Origin: Prorocentrum cordatum
Lineage: Eukaryota > Sar > Dinophyceae > Prorocentrales > Prorocentraceae
DNA length: 64,000 nucleotides
NCBI GenBank assembly: GCA_963575745.1
Contig: CAUYUJ010015949.1
Span: 391,010 to 455,009 of the forward strand
Direction of reading: 5' to 3'
Position numbers and translations under genes: made by a program. Shown here piece by piece: positions 9,957 through 19,905 of this stretch. The notes under the pieces are model-generated. The model saw only the letters and a program-made list of their open reading frames with translations. It searched no databases and had not been told where the DNA came from. Position 1 is the first letter of the stretch. Each line of letters opens with the position of its first letter.

Positions 9957-10490
9957 GTATGTATCTGAGAGTCCCCCGGGGATGCCATTCGGGAGGCTCT
10001 TGGAGAGCTCCTGAGGGCCGCTGGGGTCTCCTCGAGGGCCTGTCGTGGGGCCTGTCGTGGGGCCCCGCACGCTCCTCGAGGGGGCGCTCTCGGGACCATC
10101 TCAGGGTGGGATCATCGACGTGTCCGTTCGGGTTCATCCTCTTGGCCCTCCTTTTGGGACAGCCCTGGGGGGGCTGTTGGGCAGTTTTGGGGGCTTCCTG
10201 AGCCCTCTCGGGGCCTTCTTGGGCCGTCTTGGTGCCCTCTGGGAGGCCCCTTGGGCTGACTGGGGATCATCTTGGGAGCTCGTGCATCGTGTTGGATCGG
10301 TGTTAGCCGCCTGAAGCGGCGAGGACGCTAAAATCTTGCAAAGTCCAATCCGAAATCAGTGTCTTCGGCTTCTCGAAGCCCCCTTGTCAGTTCTCGTGGA
10401 GCGCTCTTGGGTAGTTTCGGGGGCCCCTTGGGCCGTCTCGGGGCTCCCTTTGCTTTGGAGCGCCCTTGGGCCGCTCCCGGGCTGGACCAT
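9957..10490 (+). repeat. Degenerate 15-bp array, locus 2
   Basis: GGGCCTGTCGTGGGGCC, CTTTTGGGACAGCC and GGGGCCTTCTTGGGCCGTC-like units run over 9957-10295 and 10385-10490. A unique insert at about 10295-10385 contains TGAAGCGGCGAGGACGC and AAAATCTTGCAAAGTCC. Same orientation as the other four loci. Confidence 0.6.
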
Positions 10491-10491
10491 C

Positions 10492-10652
10492 CGAGGAGGA
10501 GGAGGAGGAGGTGGAGGAGGAGGTGGAAGAGGAGGAGGAGGAGGAGGAGGTGGGGGAGGAGGGGGAGGGGGAGGAGGAGGAGGAGGAGGAGGAGGGGGAG
10601 GAGGAGGAGGAGGAGGAGGAGGAGGAGGAGGAGGAGGAGGAGGAGGAGGAGA
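10492..10652 (+). repeat. (GGA)n tract, about 160 bp
   Basis: Nearly uninterrupted GGA/GGAGG. It yields poly-Gly, poly-Glu or poly-Arg in three plus frames and poly-Leu, Pro or Ser in three minus frames, so none of the long open frames here is evidence of a gene. About 80 bases further on, the sequence to 10830 has a moderately GC-ended frame but no clear strand. Confidence 0.85.
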
Positions 10653-10841
10653 AGGGATGGAGGAGGCGCTTCTTGAGACACTCGGGGGGTTCGAGGGGCC
10701 TGGTCCGGCGCTTTGCGTGCAGCCGCCCCGACGGGCGCCCTCCCCGACGTCGCCTGCAGCGCTGCGGCGGGCGGAGGCTGCGGTCACGTCGCCAGCAGCG
10801 GGGTGGCGGCGTGCGTTTCGGGTCGCCATGAGCTCCAGCAT

Positions 10842-11011
10842 CGGGCCGAACGAAAGGGGGGGATAGGGAAAGGGGAAGTTACGAAATCTCCTGTGCAGAT
10901 GGTTTCGGTCCCGCCGCCGGGCCCATTCCTCGATACATGGGCGCCTCAAAGTAGCTACGTGAGCTGATTCTCAACCCTTCCCTTTGCTATCCCCCCCTTT
11001 CACCCGGCCCG
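10842..11011 (+). mobile_element. Foldback element E1
   Basis: Ends are CGGGCCGAACGAAAGGGGGG and, inverted, CCCCCCTTTCACCCGGCCCG, a TIR of about 25 bp including GGATAG/CTATCC. The interior contains GCAGATGGTTTCGGTCCCGC, CGCCGGGCCCATTCC and AGCTACGTGAG. A copy with the same interior is at 60864, and a partial copy at 21510. Confidence 0.7.
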
Positions 11012-11193
11012 ACAGCAGCGGGTCTCGAGATTTTGGTGAGGGTCTTTCGAGCGCCCCATCTGGCCGCACCGAGCGCGTTGCCCAAGGGTCCGCGCGGGCG
11101 TACACGGTACCACTCAGGGGGGAGGCGGGCCATTGGAATCTTCACAGTTTCGTATTGTTTTTTTCATTATTGGAGGTCTCCCAGAGGGGGTCC

Positions 11194-11366
11194 ACGATGG
11201 GATCGGAGGATCGCATTGCATCGCCGATGCATCGGCGATGCGGCTCAAGGGGGGGCCCGGTTTCTCCGCGCCGACATCGGCGATGCATCGCCGATGTCGC
11301 CGATGCATCGTCGACTCATCGGCGATACACCGGCGACGCGGTGCGATCGTCCGACCTTATCTACTC
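11194..11366 (+). mobile_element. Foldback element D2
   Basis: GATGGGATCGGAGGATCGC at the left pairs with GCGATCGTCCGACCTTATC at the right. Between them run GCATCGCCGATGCATCGGCG blocks and the loop CCCGGTTTCTCCGCGCCGAC. His-Arg-Arg-Cys-like peptides read through it are products of the repeat. Confidence 0.7.
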
Positions 11367-11627
11367 GGATCCCGTTTGGTGACGAACGAACAACGCACCC
11401 CCATACCTACAGTGGGGGGACGGAGTGGCTTGTGGGTGCGTGTTGTCGGATGGGGACCTCCGCTCGAAGGGGGGCCCCCCTTTGGGCTCCGACAGCCTGC
11501 ACCCATACCCATAGCCAGTCCTGCTCCCTTGGGCCGCCCTGTAGGTATGCGTGTGTGTGTTGCTCGCTCGTCATTTGGGGGCCCTTGAACTACGTTGGGA
11601 GCCTGGGCCTGCCCTTCCCTGGACAGG

Positions 11628-11812
11628 AGCGCGCAGAGACGGCGCCCAGACCGCCGCCGGCCGCCGAGCCGCAGCAGGAGGACGCCGAGATGGCCCCCGC
11701 GCCCCTGCCCGCCGAGCAGCCGCAGCAGGAGGACGCCGAGATGGCCCCCGCGCCGCCGCCCGCCGAGCAGCGGCAGCAGGACGCCGACACGGCGCCCGCG
11801 CCGCCGCCCGCC

Positions 11813-11862
<50 letters not shown>

Positions 11863-11908
11863 CGCCGAGCCGGCGCCCGCGCCGCCGGCCGCGCCGGCCG
11901 CCGCGGGA
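11628..11908 (+). CDS. Probable exon with 17-residue acidic repeats and a poly-Gln run
   Basis: A polypyrimidine-like border (CCTTCCCTGGACAG) precedes an island whose codons almost all end in G or C. It reads as three or four copies of a unit like QQEDAEMAPAPPPAE (51-bp DNA repeat), then a run of 14-15 Gln from (CAG)n at 11818-11862, then DAEPAPAPPAAPAAAGG. A GT follows near 11908. This is a low-complexity, probably disordered segment. The repeat is conserved at the protein level (AEM/ADT, PAPPPAE), which favours real coding. The rest of the gene was not found, and strand and borders are inferred. Confidence 0.4.
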
Positions 11909-11984
11909 GGTCGCCCCATGTCGATCCGCTACGATCGGAGTGGGCACGGAAAGAGCGGAGGCGACGATGGGGGCGAATAGCTCA

Positions 11985-13720
11985 GGGGGGAGCACTACGC
12001 GTATTCGCCCAGGAGCCTCGCCAAAGGCATGGACCGTCGGCGCCCCTGGGTACATGTGTTGCCCCCCCCCCCCCCCCTGGGCTAATCGCCCCTATCGTCG
12101 CCTCCGGAAGGAGTGGGCACGAAGACCGACAGCAGTCCTTATCCACTTTGAACGGGTCAGCGTCCCGAGCGGATGTTGTCAATTCGAGACAGACGGCCGG
12201 TTGCCCAACACCGGCCGCTGTCGGTTTTGGGCAATTGTTGTTGTTGGACGTCGTACCCCTTCTTTCCGTACCCATGTCGAGCGTCCACAACGTTGCCTTC
12301 CGCGCGGGGAGGACGGGTTCTGATGTCCTTCGCCGTTTTCGGGCTCATGCTTGGAGCACCGTCAAGGTTGCTAAGGAAAAGGAGACGGGGGTTTACGAGT
12401 TGATGCTAACCGAGCCCACTGTCTGCCGAGCCTAGCTTATGAGTGGGTTCCACATGCCGTAAGTGGCTTGACCAGATCAGGTAACTCTGCTAAATGGGCC
12501 ACGCCCGGTTGACCCAGATCTGTGCTTCCCGTAAGCCATTTAGGGCACTTGCAAGCCACGATAAGCCAGGTTCCGCCAGATGTAACCCTCGTGGAACAAC
12601 TTACATTTATCGGAAGCGATTCGTTTGTTTGGTTGGGGGAGAGGGTATCGCAGTAGCAATAGCGCAAGGCATCATATCATTTGTTGGTGGCAATGCATTC
12701 GTCCGTGTCGTGCGCTCTGTGTGACCTCTTACTTTGGGGCTTCATTGTGGCCCCACGTGTGTTCATCTTTCCAGACTAGCTGGCCTGCAAAGCCTGCATT
12801 GATTTGACGTGCTTCCCTCATGCGGTCTACGCCCATGCTGCCCAGGCAAGCGCCCGAAACAACGCCCAATCGGCCACCAGCGCGGGTGGATACAACTCGC
12901 CCCCGCGACCCACCTCGGCTGCCACTTTAAGGCCCCCTGCCCCCTCGGCAAGCCAGCGGTGACCCAAGCGGGGACGTCCGCGGACCCTGATGCTTATGCG
13001 GCCCAGGCAAACGCCGACAGAAGACGCCCAGTCGGCCGCCAGCGGGACGCGTACGCCGGCCAGTCATCCAGGAGACCGGACGGCGGCGGGGCCGAAACCC
13101 GTTGCACGCATCAGCCTTCGTATGTCGCCCCATCCTTGGCCTGCGGTAGGTTCGTGCGGCGTCGGCGCGCGCAAAGGTTTTCGACACTGCGTCGATCACA
13201 CCGCGGTGAATAGATCGCGGCCCCGATCGTTCAAGGTTGAAGTCCGTCTTGTCCAGCGGCATTACCGCGTCCCTCAGGGCTTCGCGTCGCAGAATGCAGT
13301 CTCGAGCGCCTTCGCCGGCGTCGCCGGCGCGCCAACGCCGCATGAAACTACCGCACACCCCTCCAATTTCACCTGACAGATGGAGCGTTTTGGCTCCGAC
13401 GGGATTCGTTACTATTGGATTGACTTAGCGTCTTCCTAGCTCTGCACACCCAGAGCAGGTGCAAGTATGGAAAAGTTGAAAGCGATGCCCATCGGAAATC
13501 GTCGTCTCAAACCAGCATCGGCCGCTGCTGAGCATCCGACCTTGCCCACGGCGATGCCGACTGTGAGCCCCGCTCGGAATGGGCAGGAACTGCTGGTGTC
13601 GCCCCCACTCGAATCAACATGATGGACGGCAGAATCAACATGAAGGAAGCGGGTCATTAACCCAGTGCCCTTGATAATAAATCGTCACCCCTCAACCCCC
13701 TCTAACATGTTTATCCCGTG
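11985..13720. other. No confident gene; short diverged duplications
   Basis: 12110-12175 (GTGGGCACGAAGACCGACAG...) has a weak inverted match at 57840-57905. 12836-12890 and 12997-13050 share GC-GCCCAGGCAA-CGCC and ACGCCCA-TCGGCC-CCAGCG about 161 bases apart. An open plus frame over 12990-13378 and an open minus frame over 12927-13358 both lack recognisable motifs. 13440-13720 shows nothing. Confidence 0.4.
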
Positions 13721-13867
13721 TCAATAGGTTTTGATTGTGGAGAGGGCGCGGAGGCCGAACCTGATAAACCCCGTGGGGGCTGGGGGCCTTGCTATCCCGA
13801 GAAGTTGCTTGACGGCCCCGGGGCCCGTGGAAGGCCTCAGGAGCCCGAAACCGACGAGTACAGTCGG

Positions 13868-14012
13868 GGCCCTGGAGAAGGAACCCTTCTCGTTGGGGAG
13901 GGACTCCGCGTTCCTTAAGTGTTTCACAGCTTGCCTCAGGCTTTCCTTATGTTTTCGACAGGAGATCGAAGGTCAACTTATGGAACAAAAGGGGCCTCGT
14001 GCCTTATTTAGC
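13868..14012 (+). repeat. Dispersed repeat P1
   Basis: GAAGGAACCCTTCTCGTTGGG, then GTTCCTTA, ACAGCTTGCCTCAGG, AGGAGATCGAAGGTC and GGAACAAAAGGGGCCTCGT recur in the same order at 56858-57020. The pair diverges by perhaps 20-25% by eye. No TIR was obvious. Confidence 0.55.
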
Positions 14013-14118
14013 CAATCCGCACAAGCCTGGTCGGAGAGGGCCATGGGGCCCCCATCGGCGATCAGTGAGCGGTCGTGGGTGCCGACGCGTCCCCCCCTGG
14101 CCTTATCCCCCCCTAATT

Positions 14119-14321
14119 ATGGTGGGCCTGCTTTCCACCACCACCACAAGTTGGAGGGGGGAGGAGGTCCTCCTCCTCCTCCTCCTCCTCCTCCTCCTCC
14201 TCCTTCTCATCTTCGTCCTCCTCCTACTCGTCCTCCACCTCCTTCCCCATCCCACTCTCCATGTGCTCGCTGCTCCTTCCCCCTCCCACTTGTGTTGGTG
14301 GTGGTGGAAAACAGGCCCATC
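14119..14321 (+). mobile_element. Foldback element G2
   Basis: Left end GTGGGCCTGCTTTCCACCAC with AAGTTGGAGGGGGGAGGAGG, right end CCCCCTCCCACTTGTGTTGG and GTGGTGGAAAACAGGCCCAT. The core is CTCCTC. It lies 118 bases before G3 in the same orientation. Confidence 0.75.
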
Positions 14322-14439
14322 ACCCTAACTGCGTTACCCCTGGCCTTCCGCTCCCTCGGCACTCGTGCCATGGCCCCGGCCTCCAGGGGCCATCCTGGAT
14401 GATCCCGCCACCCCCAGACCGCTCCCGACGAGGCGCAGC

Positions 14440-14655
14440 GGATGGGCCTGTTTTCCACCACCACCACCACCACCACCACCACCACAAGTTGGAGGGGGAG
14501 GGGGTCCTCCTCCTCCTCCTCCTCCTCCTCCTCCACCTCCTCCACCTCTTCCTCCTCCTCCTCCTGCTTTTCGTCCTCCTCCTCGTCCTCCTCCTCCTCC
14601 TCCACCTCCTTCTTCCCTCCAACTTCTGGTGGTGGTGGTGGACAACAGGCCGATC
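14440..14655 (+). mobile_element. Foldback element G3
   Basis: Left end GATGGGCCTGTTTTCCACCA followed by ten CCA units and AAGTTGGAGGGGGAGG, right end CCCTCCAACTTCTGGTGG and GGTGGACAACAGGCCGATC. This is the best-preserved copy of the family. Confidence 0.75.
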
Positions 14656-14805
14656 ACAGAAGGCTCCCGAGAACTCCCCGAGCCGCTCCTCCCCCGACGG
14701 TGCCCCCGACACTGTGCTCCGGCAGCGGGCAACCCCCCCCCACGCTGGCCGGCCGTGAGAGAGCGCCCCTGGCCCAGACCCGCCGGCGCCCTCCAGGGCA
14801 GCTCG

Positions 14806-14965
14806 CGTCGGGAGTCTCGAGACGGGGGTCAGTGCAAGCGGGGGTCAGTCAGAGCGCCAGATCTTGCAGGATCCTGCAGGGCCAGGGTCGCACTGACCCG
14901 GGCTTGGGCGCAGGATCTTGCAGGAGTTTGCGAGGCTTGGCTCGCCCAGGTATGGATTGACCCGG
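14806..14965 (+). repeat. Dispersed repeat M1 (GGATCCTGCAGG type)
   Basis: AGTCTCGAGACGGGGGTCAG, then CGCCAGATCTTGCAGGATCC, GGGCGCAGGATCTTGCAGGAG and TTGACCCGGGTC. The same block order recurs at 29262-29400 and, reversed, at 23150-23245. The motif is rich in short palindromes (GGATCC, CTGCAG, CCCGGG). Confidence 0.65.
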
Positions 14966-15284
14966 GTCAGAAGATCCCCGATCAAGTCAGCCCGCGGAAT
15001 GCCCGAGGGCGCGCAGAAGATCCCAGGGCCCCCGGGCGTCCCATGCGGGTATGCGGGTCACCGCTGGGGTTGCTGAGGGTCAGAGGGGGCTTCCAGGTAG
15101 AAACCGAAGAGGGATCCGCGGCCTCCCCAGCGCGTCCCAGATTGCTCTCAGAGCGCTCCGGGCAAGCTCTGAGAAGGCCGCGGCGCCTGAGACATCCTCC
15201 GGAGCCGCGGGATCTCAGAGATTCTCCATTCATCCTCACACGATTTTGTCCTCGTCCTGGTTTCGTCTGCAGTGGTCTCGGCTC

Positions 15285-15425
15285 TCCTCCCTCCTCCCTC
15301 CTCCCTCCTCCCTCCTCCATCCTCCCTCCTTCTCCTCCTCCTCCTCCTGCTCCTCCTCCTCCTTCCTCCTCCTCCTCCTCCTCCTCCTCCTCCCTCCTCC
15401 TCCTCCCCCTCCTCCTCCTCCACCT
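15285..15425 (+). repeat. CTCCTC/CCTCCCT tract
   Basis: CCTCCCTCCTCCCT repeats pass into CTC repeats. 15535-15720 downstream contains a frame with mostly GC-ended codons (EVRALAREVQALGARAAG), which may be an exon, but the border and strand are uncertain. The pyrimidine tract could serve as its branch and acceptor region. Confidence 0.6.
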
Positions 15426-15721
15426 GTTGGCTTCCGAGGAGATCCGGCTCCGTCCTCCTCCTCGCCCCCCTTGCGGCCATCCTCGCCCCGTCGGCAGACC
15501 ACCCTGTGAGGTCCCGCTGCCGGGCGGGCTCCGGCGGCCGAGGGCGCCGCGGACCCCCTCGAGGTGCGGGCGCTGGCCCGGGAGGTCCAGGCGCTGGGCG
15601 CTCGCGCGGCAGGCCGCGGGGGCGCCGCGCCCGCCGGCCGCCGCCGCGGGCAGCCGCCGCCTCCAGCGGGGGCTCGGGCAGGAGGTGCTCGTCGTGGGGG
15701 CCTTCCTCGCCTCGAGCTCGA

Positions 15722-15800
15722 CCGCAGTTCGACTCGGGGTCGACTCGGGTTCGACTCGGGTTCGGCTCGGGGTCGACTCGAGGTCGGCTCAAAATCGACG
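15722..15800 (+). repeat. 12-bp tandem repeat TCGACTCGGGTT
   Basis: About six units of TTCGACTCGGGT and variants (GGCTCGGGGTCG) spaced 12 bases apart, so all three frames stay open as short peptides such as RLGVDSGS. Confidence 0.75.
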
Positions 15801-16330
15801 GACGCGCGAAGCAGCTTCGACGCCCGAGTAGGGCTTCCCCAGAATGAGCATCCAACGGACACTACCTTGTGTTTCGCTCCACTGTTGTTTCCTGCAGGCG
15901 TTGCGCTGCCTACGCTCAGTGTGAGTGGGCGAACTTTTGTGAAGGAGGGCTACAAGCCCGCCCGAGCTCGGGCTGCCCAGGGTCGAGTGACGCGTTTTGT
16001 GGGAGGGCCGCCCTCCGTCAACGGGAAGGCCCTTGTAAGTTCAGACTGGCACGGCGAGAAGGAGTCTTTCGTGATATTTCCATCTGCCTGAGCCTTAAGT
16101 AGCACAATCCATCTGCCGCCCGCCACCGCCGCCGCGGTCTGCTGTCGTCGCCGCCGACGCCGACGCCGACGCAGCCGCCGTCTCGCAGCGCCGTTTCTCC
16201 TGGCGTGCATCTCCGTTCCTTGCTGTGCCTCCCCGAGGATTTTCGTCACCACGGCTGGATCCGCGTCGAAAACTGGATCAGGCCTGGACTCGGTTCGTTT
16301 CCGAGGATTCCCTCGCCTCTATACAACAAT

Positions 16331-16506
16331 TACAGTCAACCCGCATAGTAAGGATGGGCAACCTTCCCAAGGGTACCCTTGCATCCTTGCCTCCTCGGTC
16401 CATCCTCGCCGCGTTCGCTGGCCGCGCCCCGCTCGAAAAGCTTCGAACTGGGCGTCCAAGGCCCTTGCATCTTGATCGCGTATCCTTACTATACTGGTTG
16501 ACTGTA
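16331..16506 (+). mobile_element. Foldback element I1
   Basis: The ends TACAGTCAACCCGCATAGTA and AGGAT pair with ATCCTTACTATACTGGTTGA and CTGTA, a TIR of about 25 bp. The interior has GGGCAACCTTCCCAAGGGTA, CTTGCCTCCTCGGTCC and TGGCCGCGCCCCGC, which recurs in the element at 62426. A third relative, with different interior but the same TIR start (TTACAGTCAAA), is at 63384. Confidence 0.75.
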
Positions 16507-17222
16507 CCATTGCGCTGATCAATATTTCTATATCAGCCGATGTGTGTCATGTCGTGTTGCACGCAATGGGAACGGGGAGCTGTGCAAATTGGACGAGGAG
16601 GTGGTGGATGAGCAGGGGGGTCAGGATGATAACGAGGAAGGAGGAGGGTAGACAGCAGCAGCAGGAGCACGAGTATGAGCAGCGGGAGGCGCAGGAGGAC
16701 CAGGGACAGGCGCCTGGATGGGGGCTCCAGAGATGTGTGGCCCGCGCTAGGGCGAGAGCGCCATTCTGAACGGTGGAAACAGAGCGCCGATCCTGAATCG
16801 ATACCAGCGCTAAGGAACTAGGTGAGGGAATGAGAGAGAGGGAGAGACAAGCAAAGGTATACAGAACGATCTTTGGTCCCGGGCTCGGGCTTGGTCCCGG
16901 GCTGGTCACTGGACCTGTTGTTCGTTTGGTCATCCCGACTCGTGGTTTGAGGGTCCTGAGGCCCGTGGAGGGCCCCTGGAGGCCAGACGCGGTGAGGAGT
17001 TCCAGGATCCGTTTCCCTCAGGACCTTTTTTCCTTTATGGCTTGCTTTCCTTCATGGCTTGAGGGGAAGGAGAGAGAGAGAGAGAGAGAGACAAAGAGAA
17101 AGAGAAATAGAGAGTGTGTGTGATAGAAGCAGAGACACAAATAGAGAGAGAGAGAGAGGGAAGACATGACACTGGCAGCATGACAAGGTATGATTGGATC
17201 TGACAGTGGGGGGGTAACGCCG
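16507..17222. other. No supported gene; GA-rich run
   Basis: 17060-17160 is a GAGAGA/GAGACA run. The rest shows a duplicated GGTCCCGGGCTCGG phrase near 16877 and nothing else recognisable. Confidence 0.5.
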
Positions 17223-17332
17223 CGTCATGTTCCCCTGGCCTAAGATGTCCCCAGGACTTCCGTGGAAGCCTCCGCGGCCTCCCATAGCACGACCTCATGA
17301 GGCCCAGTTTGGGCCGAAGGGGCTCCAGAATG
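17223..17332 (+). repeat. Dispersed repeat Q2
   Basis: Partner of 6495-6612: TTCCCCTGGCCTAAGATGTC, then CCCAGGACTTCC-TGGAAGCCTCCGCGGCCTCC. It is followed by a GGA tract, whereas Q1 is followed by a foldback element. Confidence 0.55.
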
Positions 17333-17394
17333 TAGCGAGAAATCGGGGGACTTGGGGCCAGGGCGGCCTCTTGCAACCTCCGGCAGGAGCGGAC

Positions 17395-17695
17395 GGAGGT
17401 GGAGGAGGAGTCGGGGGTTGAGGAGGAGGAGGAGGAGCAGGAAAAGGAGGATGAGGACGAGGATGAGGAGGAGGAGGAAGAGGAAGAGGAGGAGGACCAG
17501 GAGGAGGAGGAGGAGGAGGAAGAGGAGGAGGAGGATGAGGAGGACGAGGAGGGAGAGGAGGGGGAGGAGGAGGAGGAGGAGGAGAAGGAGGAGAGGAGGA
17601 GGAGGAGGAGGCGGAGGAGAGGAGGGAGGAGGAGGAGGAGGAGGGAGGAGGAGGAGGAGGAGGAGGAGGAGGACGAGGAGTGGATGACAAGGAGT
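17395..17695 (+). repeat. (GGA)n/(GAG)n tract, about 300 bp
   Basis: The longest purine tract in the window, with GAC and GAT interruptions. Poly-Glu, poly-Arg and poly-Gly plus frames and poly-Ser, Leu or Pro minus frames over this tract are repeat artefacts. Confidence 0.85.
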
Positions 17696-18039
17696 GAGAG
17701 GCAGAGGACGAGGAGGCGGGGAATTTCCATGAAGCGAAGGCTCCCTGGGGGAACTTAGCCGTGCCTTGTGCCTTGGCGCCGTGTTTTCGCACCTTGGGCC
17801 CTGTCCTGGACTCCAGGACCGTCAAGAGAACGAGTCAGGGTCCGGACGAAGATCTGGTCCTTGCGAACGCCTGTGGTCCAGGACTCGTGTCCCTCGGAAC
17901 TACTCGGAACTCCCTTCCCGTCATGTCAAATGGGGGGAGGATGATTGATTCTGTTTTCTGAGTTTCGTCAAGGTTTTGCAAGTGCTGGCAGGGTTCCGGG
18001 GGGTCCTTACAGACCTGGGGCTCGAGGAGGACGGGGATG

Positions 18040-18765
18040 GGGGAGTTGATGAGGGGGAAGGATGGAGCAGATGCGGGGTGGGGTAGGAGGAGGGAGGGAG
18101 AGCGGAAGGACAAATGGGGAGGGAGGGAGGATGGCGAGGAGGGCGAGGTGTCCCTGGCTGTCTGGGCACATTCCTCGGCAGCATTGGACGTCCAGGGGCC
18201 TCGCGTGGATGCCAACGGTGTCTAGTTGCATTTCGAGCGCAAGCTCCGGAGGTAATTAGGGGGGGAGCGGGAAGGAGGAGGAGGAGGAGGAGGAGGAGGA
18301 GATGCAGCATAATAACGAGGCGGGATGGAGCAAGAGGCGGGGGCACAATGAAGGGCTGGCTCAAGGATGGAGTGGTTCTGCACTCAGGCCTCTGTATCCC
18401 TCTTGGGTCATGTCTACTGGCTGTCTTCGAACCATCCGCTGCCCTGGAAGTCCAATGGTCCTGCATCCCGAAGTTGCATTCTGGGCACATTCTCGGGAAG
18501 GGGGAGAAGGAGCAGGAAGAGGAGGAGGCGGAGGAGGAGGATGAGGAGAAGGGAGGGCATAAGAAAGGGCTGACTGAAGGATGTAGTACTTCCGCAATAG
18601 TGCCCCCGTGTCCCTGAGCTGCCTGGGCATGTCTGTCGGCATTGTGTTGGCGATAATACATATGTTGCTTCTGACACGGTGTCGCTGCGTCCCTGAATTG
18701 TCCTGGCACATCTGTCGGCAAGTTTTGGACTTCCAAGGCCTCTTGCGTGCCCGTCCACTGCTTCT
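18040..18765 (+). repeat. Diverged tandem units, about 170-200 bp each
   Basis: About four units share AAGGATG-AG, CTC-GT-TCCCT, TGTCTGGGCACATTC-CGGCA and TGGACTTCCA-GGGCC. Their anchors are at about 18140-18200, 18365-18450, 18570-18645 and 18690-18745, partly separated by GGA/GAG tracts. No frame is conserved across units. Confidence 0.5.
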
Positions 18766-18779
18766 GCATGTCTACGGTA

Positions 18780-18882
18780 GGGCCGCGCCGCGTTGACGCG
18801 GCTGTGACCCCGGCACGGGGGTTCAGGGCTGAACGCCACCAGTGGCCCAGGACTGGCCGTTATCGAACAATCCGTGTCTATG
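18780..18882 (+). repeat. Dispersed repeat O2
   Basis: GCCGCGTTGACGCGGCTGTG, then ACCCCGGCACGGGGGTTCAGG-CTGAACGCC and CAGTGGCCCAGGACTGGCC. Partner of 8350 and 48255. Confidence 0.6.
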
Positions 18883-18911
18883 GAAGAACAACATGTCGTC
18901 CAAGGTCGAAC

Positions 18912-19211
18912 GATCAACGCGCAGGAATCGGAGCCGCCGTCCTCGCGGCGCGCATCTGCCGTGCCTCACATCGGCGGCGAGCGAGGGGGGGAAGTGAGAA
19001 GGGGCGGGCCTTCTGAGAAGTCTCGGAAATTGTCGAAGCTTTTCCCAAAGACAGAAAAACGTCTCAGAAGGCGCCAGGGCGTCTGAGAAGTCCCGCCGCC
19101 TTCTGAGAAGGCCTTCTCCTTTTTTGTTTCCCCCCCCTCGGTCGCCGCCAAATCAACGCGCAGAAACCAGAGCCGCCGTCCTCGCGGCGCGCATCTGCCG
19201 TGCCTTGCATC
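18912..19211 (+). repeat. 61-bp direct repeats flanking element B4
   Basis: 18912-18972 and 19151-19211 are the same 61-base sequence with about five differences: ATCAACGCGCAG, then GAGCCGCCGTCCTCGCGGCG and CGCATCTGCCGTGCCT. Between them lies exactly one family B element. This is far longer than a normal target-site duplication. Confidence 0.75.
18972..19149 (+). mobile_element. Foldback element B4
   Basis: Left arm GGCGGCGAGCGAGGGGGGGA, AGTGAGAAG, CCTTCTGAGAAG. Right arm CCTTCTGAGAAGGCCTTCTC, CCCCCCTCGGTCGCCGCC. The centre has several CTTCTGAGAAG-type self-complementary blocks. Confidence 0.7.
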
Positions 19212-19339
19212 CTGGAGTTGGGTTCTGAGCGCACGCCTGTGGACAGCGGCTTCTCTCCTGGACCCTTTCTCTGGACGCCCGCGGTCACCCTAGGGGGCAG
19301 CCCTATGCTCAGGAGGGAACAAAACACATACACACAATT

Positions 19340-19905
19340 CTAGACGCTTCGCGTATCCCCACCAGCCCGTCCAGCAACGACGCCCAGGCGAGTAGAGGGT
19401 CGTCCTGAGGGGCTTTTCGGCGTCTTGGGTGCCTCGGGGGGGCCTCTGTGGGCCGTTCGGGATCCTCTTTGGGGCCTCCTGGGGGCCTCTTGGGGCCTCT
19501 TGGGGCCATCTTGGGGCCTTTGGGGGCCTCCTGGGCGCTTCTTGGGGCCTCCTGGGCGCTTCTTGGGTGCCTCTGGGGGGTCTCTTGGTGCCTCTTGGGG
19601 GTCTCTTGGGGGCCTCCTGGGGGCCTCTTGGGGGGCCTCGGAGCCATCTTGGAGGAGATCGATCAACGAAGGGGGGTTCCCTATAGATAATTACAGTCCC
19701 CCCCTCAGGAGCCGCGATCCTCGTGAGGGGTGTCGAATTTTGGCCCTCCCAGGGGTCGATCTTGGGCGCTCCAACGCGCCGCGGAACCCCCTGTCCAGGT
19801 CAGTGGGGAGGGGGTAGGGGGAGGGGTAAACCCCTCCCCGAAGGGGAAGAAGGAGGGGTGGAAGAGGAAACGCTCTAAACCACCGACGCCCAGAGGGCTG
19901 GTGGG
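19340..19905 (+). mobile_element. 566-bp insertion inside H1 carrying a 15-bp array
   Basis: It lies between the two halves of H1, with ATT on both sides as a possible 3-bp target duplication. Near its ends, CCCCACCAGCCCGTC (19357) is inverted relative to CAGAGGGCTGGTGGG (19891-19905), a TIR-like pair of about 12-15 bp. Its body includes the degenerate 15-bp array and a C/G-rich tail. No coding capacity is visible. Confidence 0.5.
19395..19655 (+). repeat. Degenerate 15-bp array, locus 3
   Basis: The most regular locus: GGGGCCTCCTGGGCGCTTCT and GGGTCTCTTGGTGCCTC-like units at near-constant 15-base spacing over about 250 bases. Plus-strand reading LLGASWGLLGPSWG and minus-strand reading APRRPQEAPKRP are repeat products. 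Confidence 0.8.

Noticed and set aside
10336-10949. Poly-Gly, poly-Glu and poly-Pro frames
   Set aside because: Direct translations of a 160-bp GGA tract. The non-repeat tail has no clear strand.
12927-13378. Overlapping plus and minus frames resembling a retroelement piece
   Set aside because: No reverse transcriptase, endonuclease or zinc motif could be recognised in either frame.
6751-14655. His-rich and Glu-rich frames (poly-His next to acidic runs)
   Set aside because: They are the CCA arms and GAG cores of foldback family G, present in both orientations, not proteins.
17035-17825. Poly-Ser/Leu/Pro minus frames and poly-Glu/Arg plus frames
   Set aside because: GGA tract artefacts.
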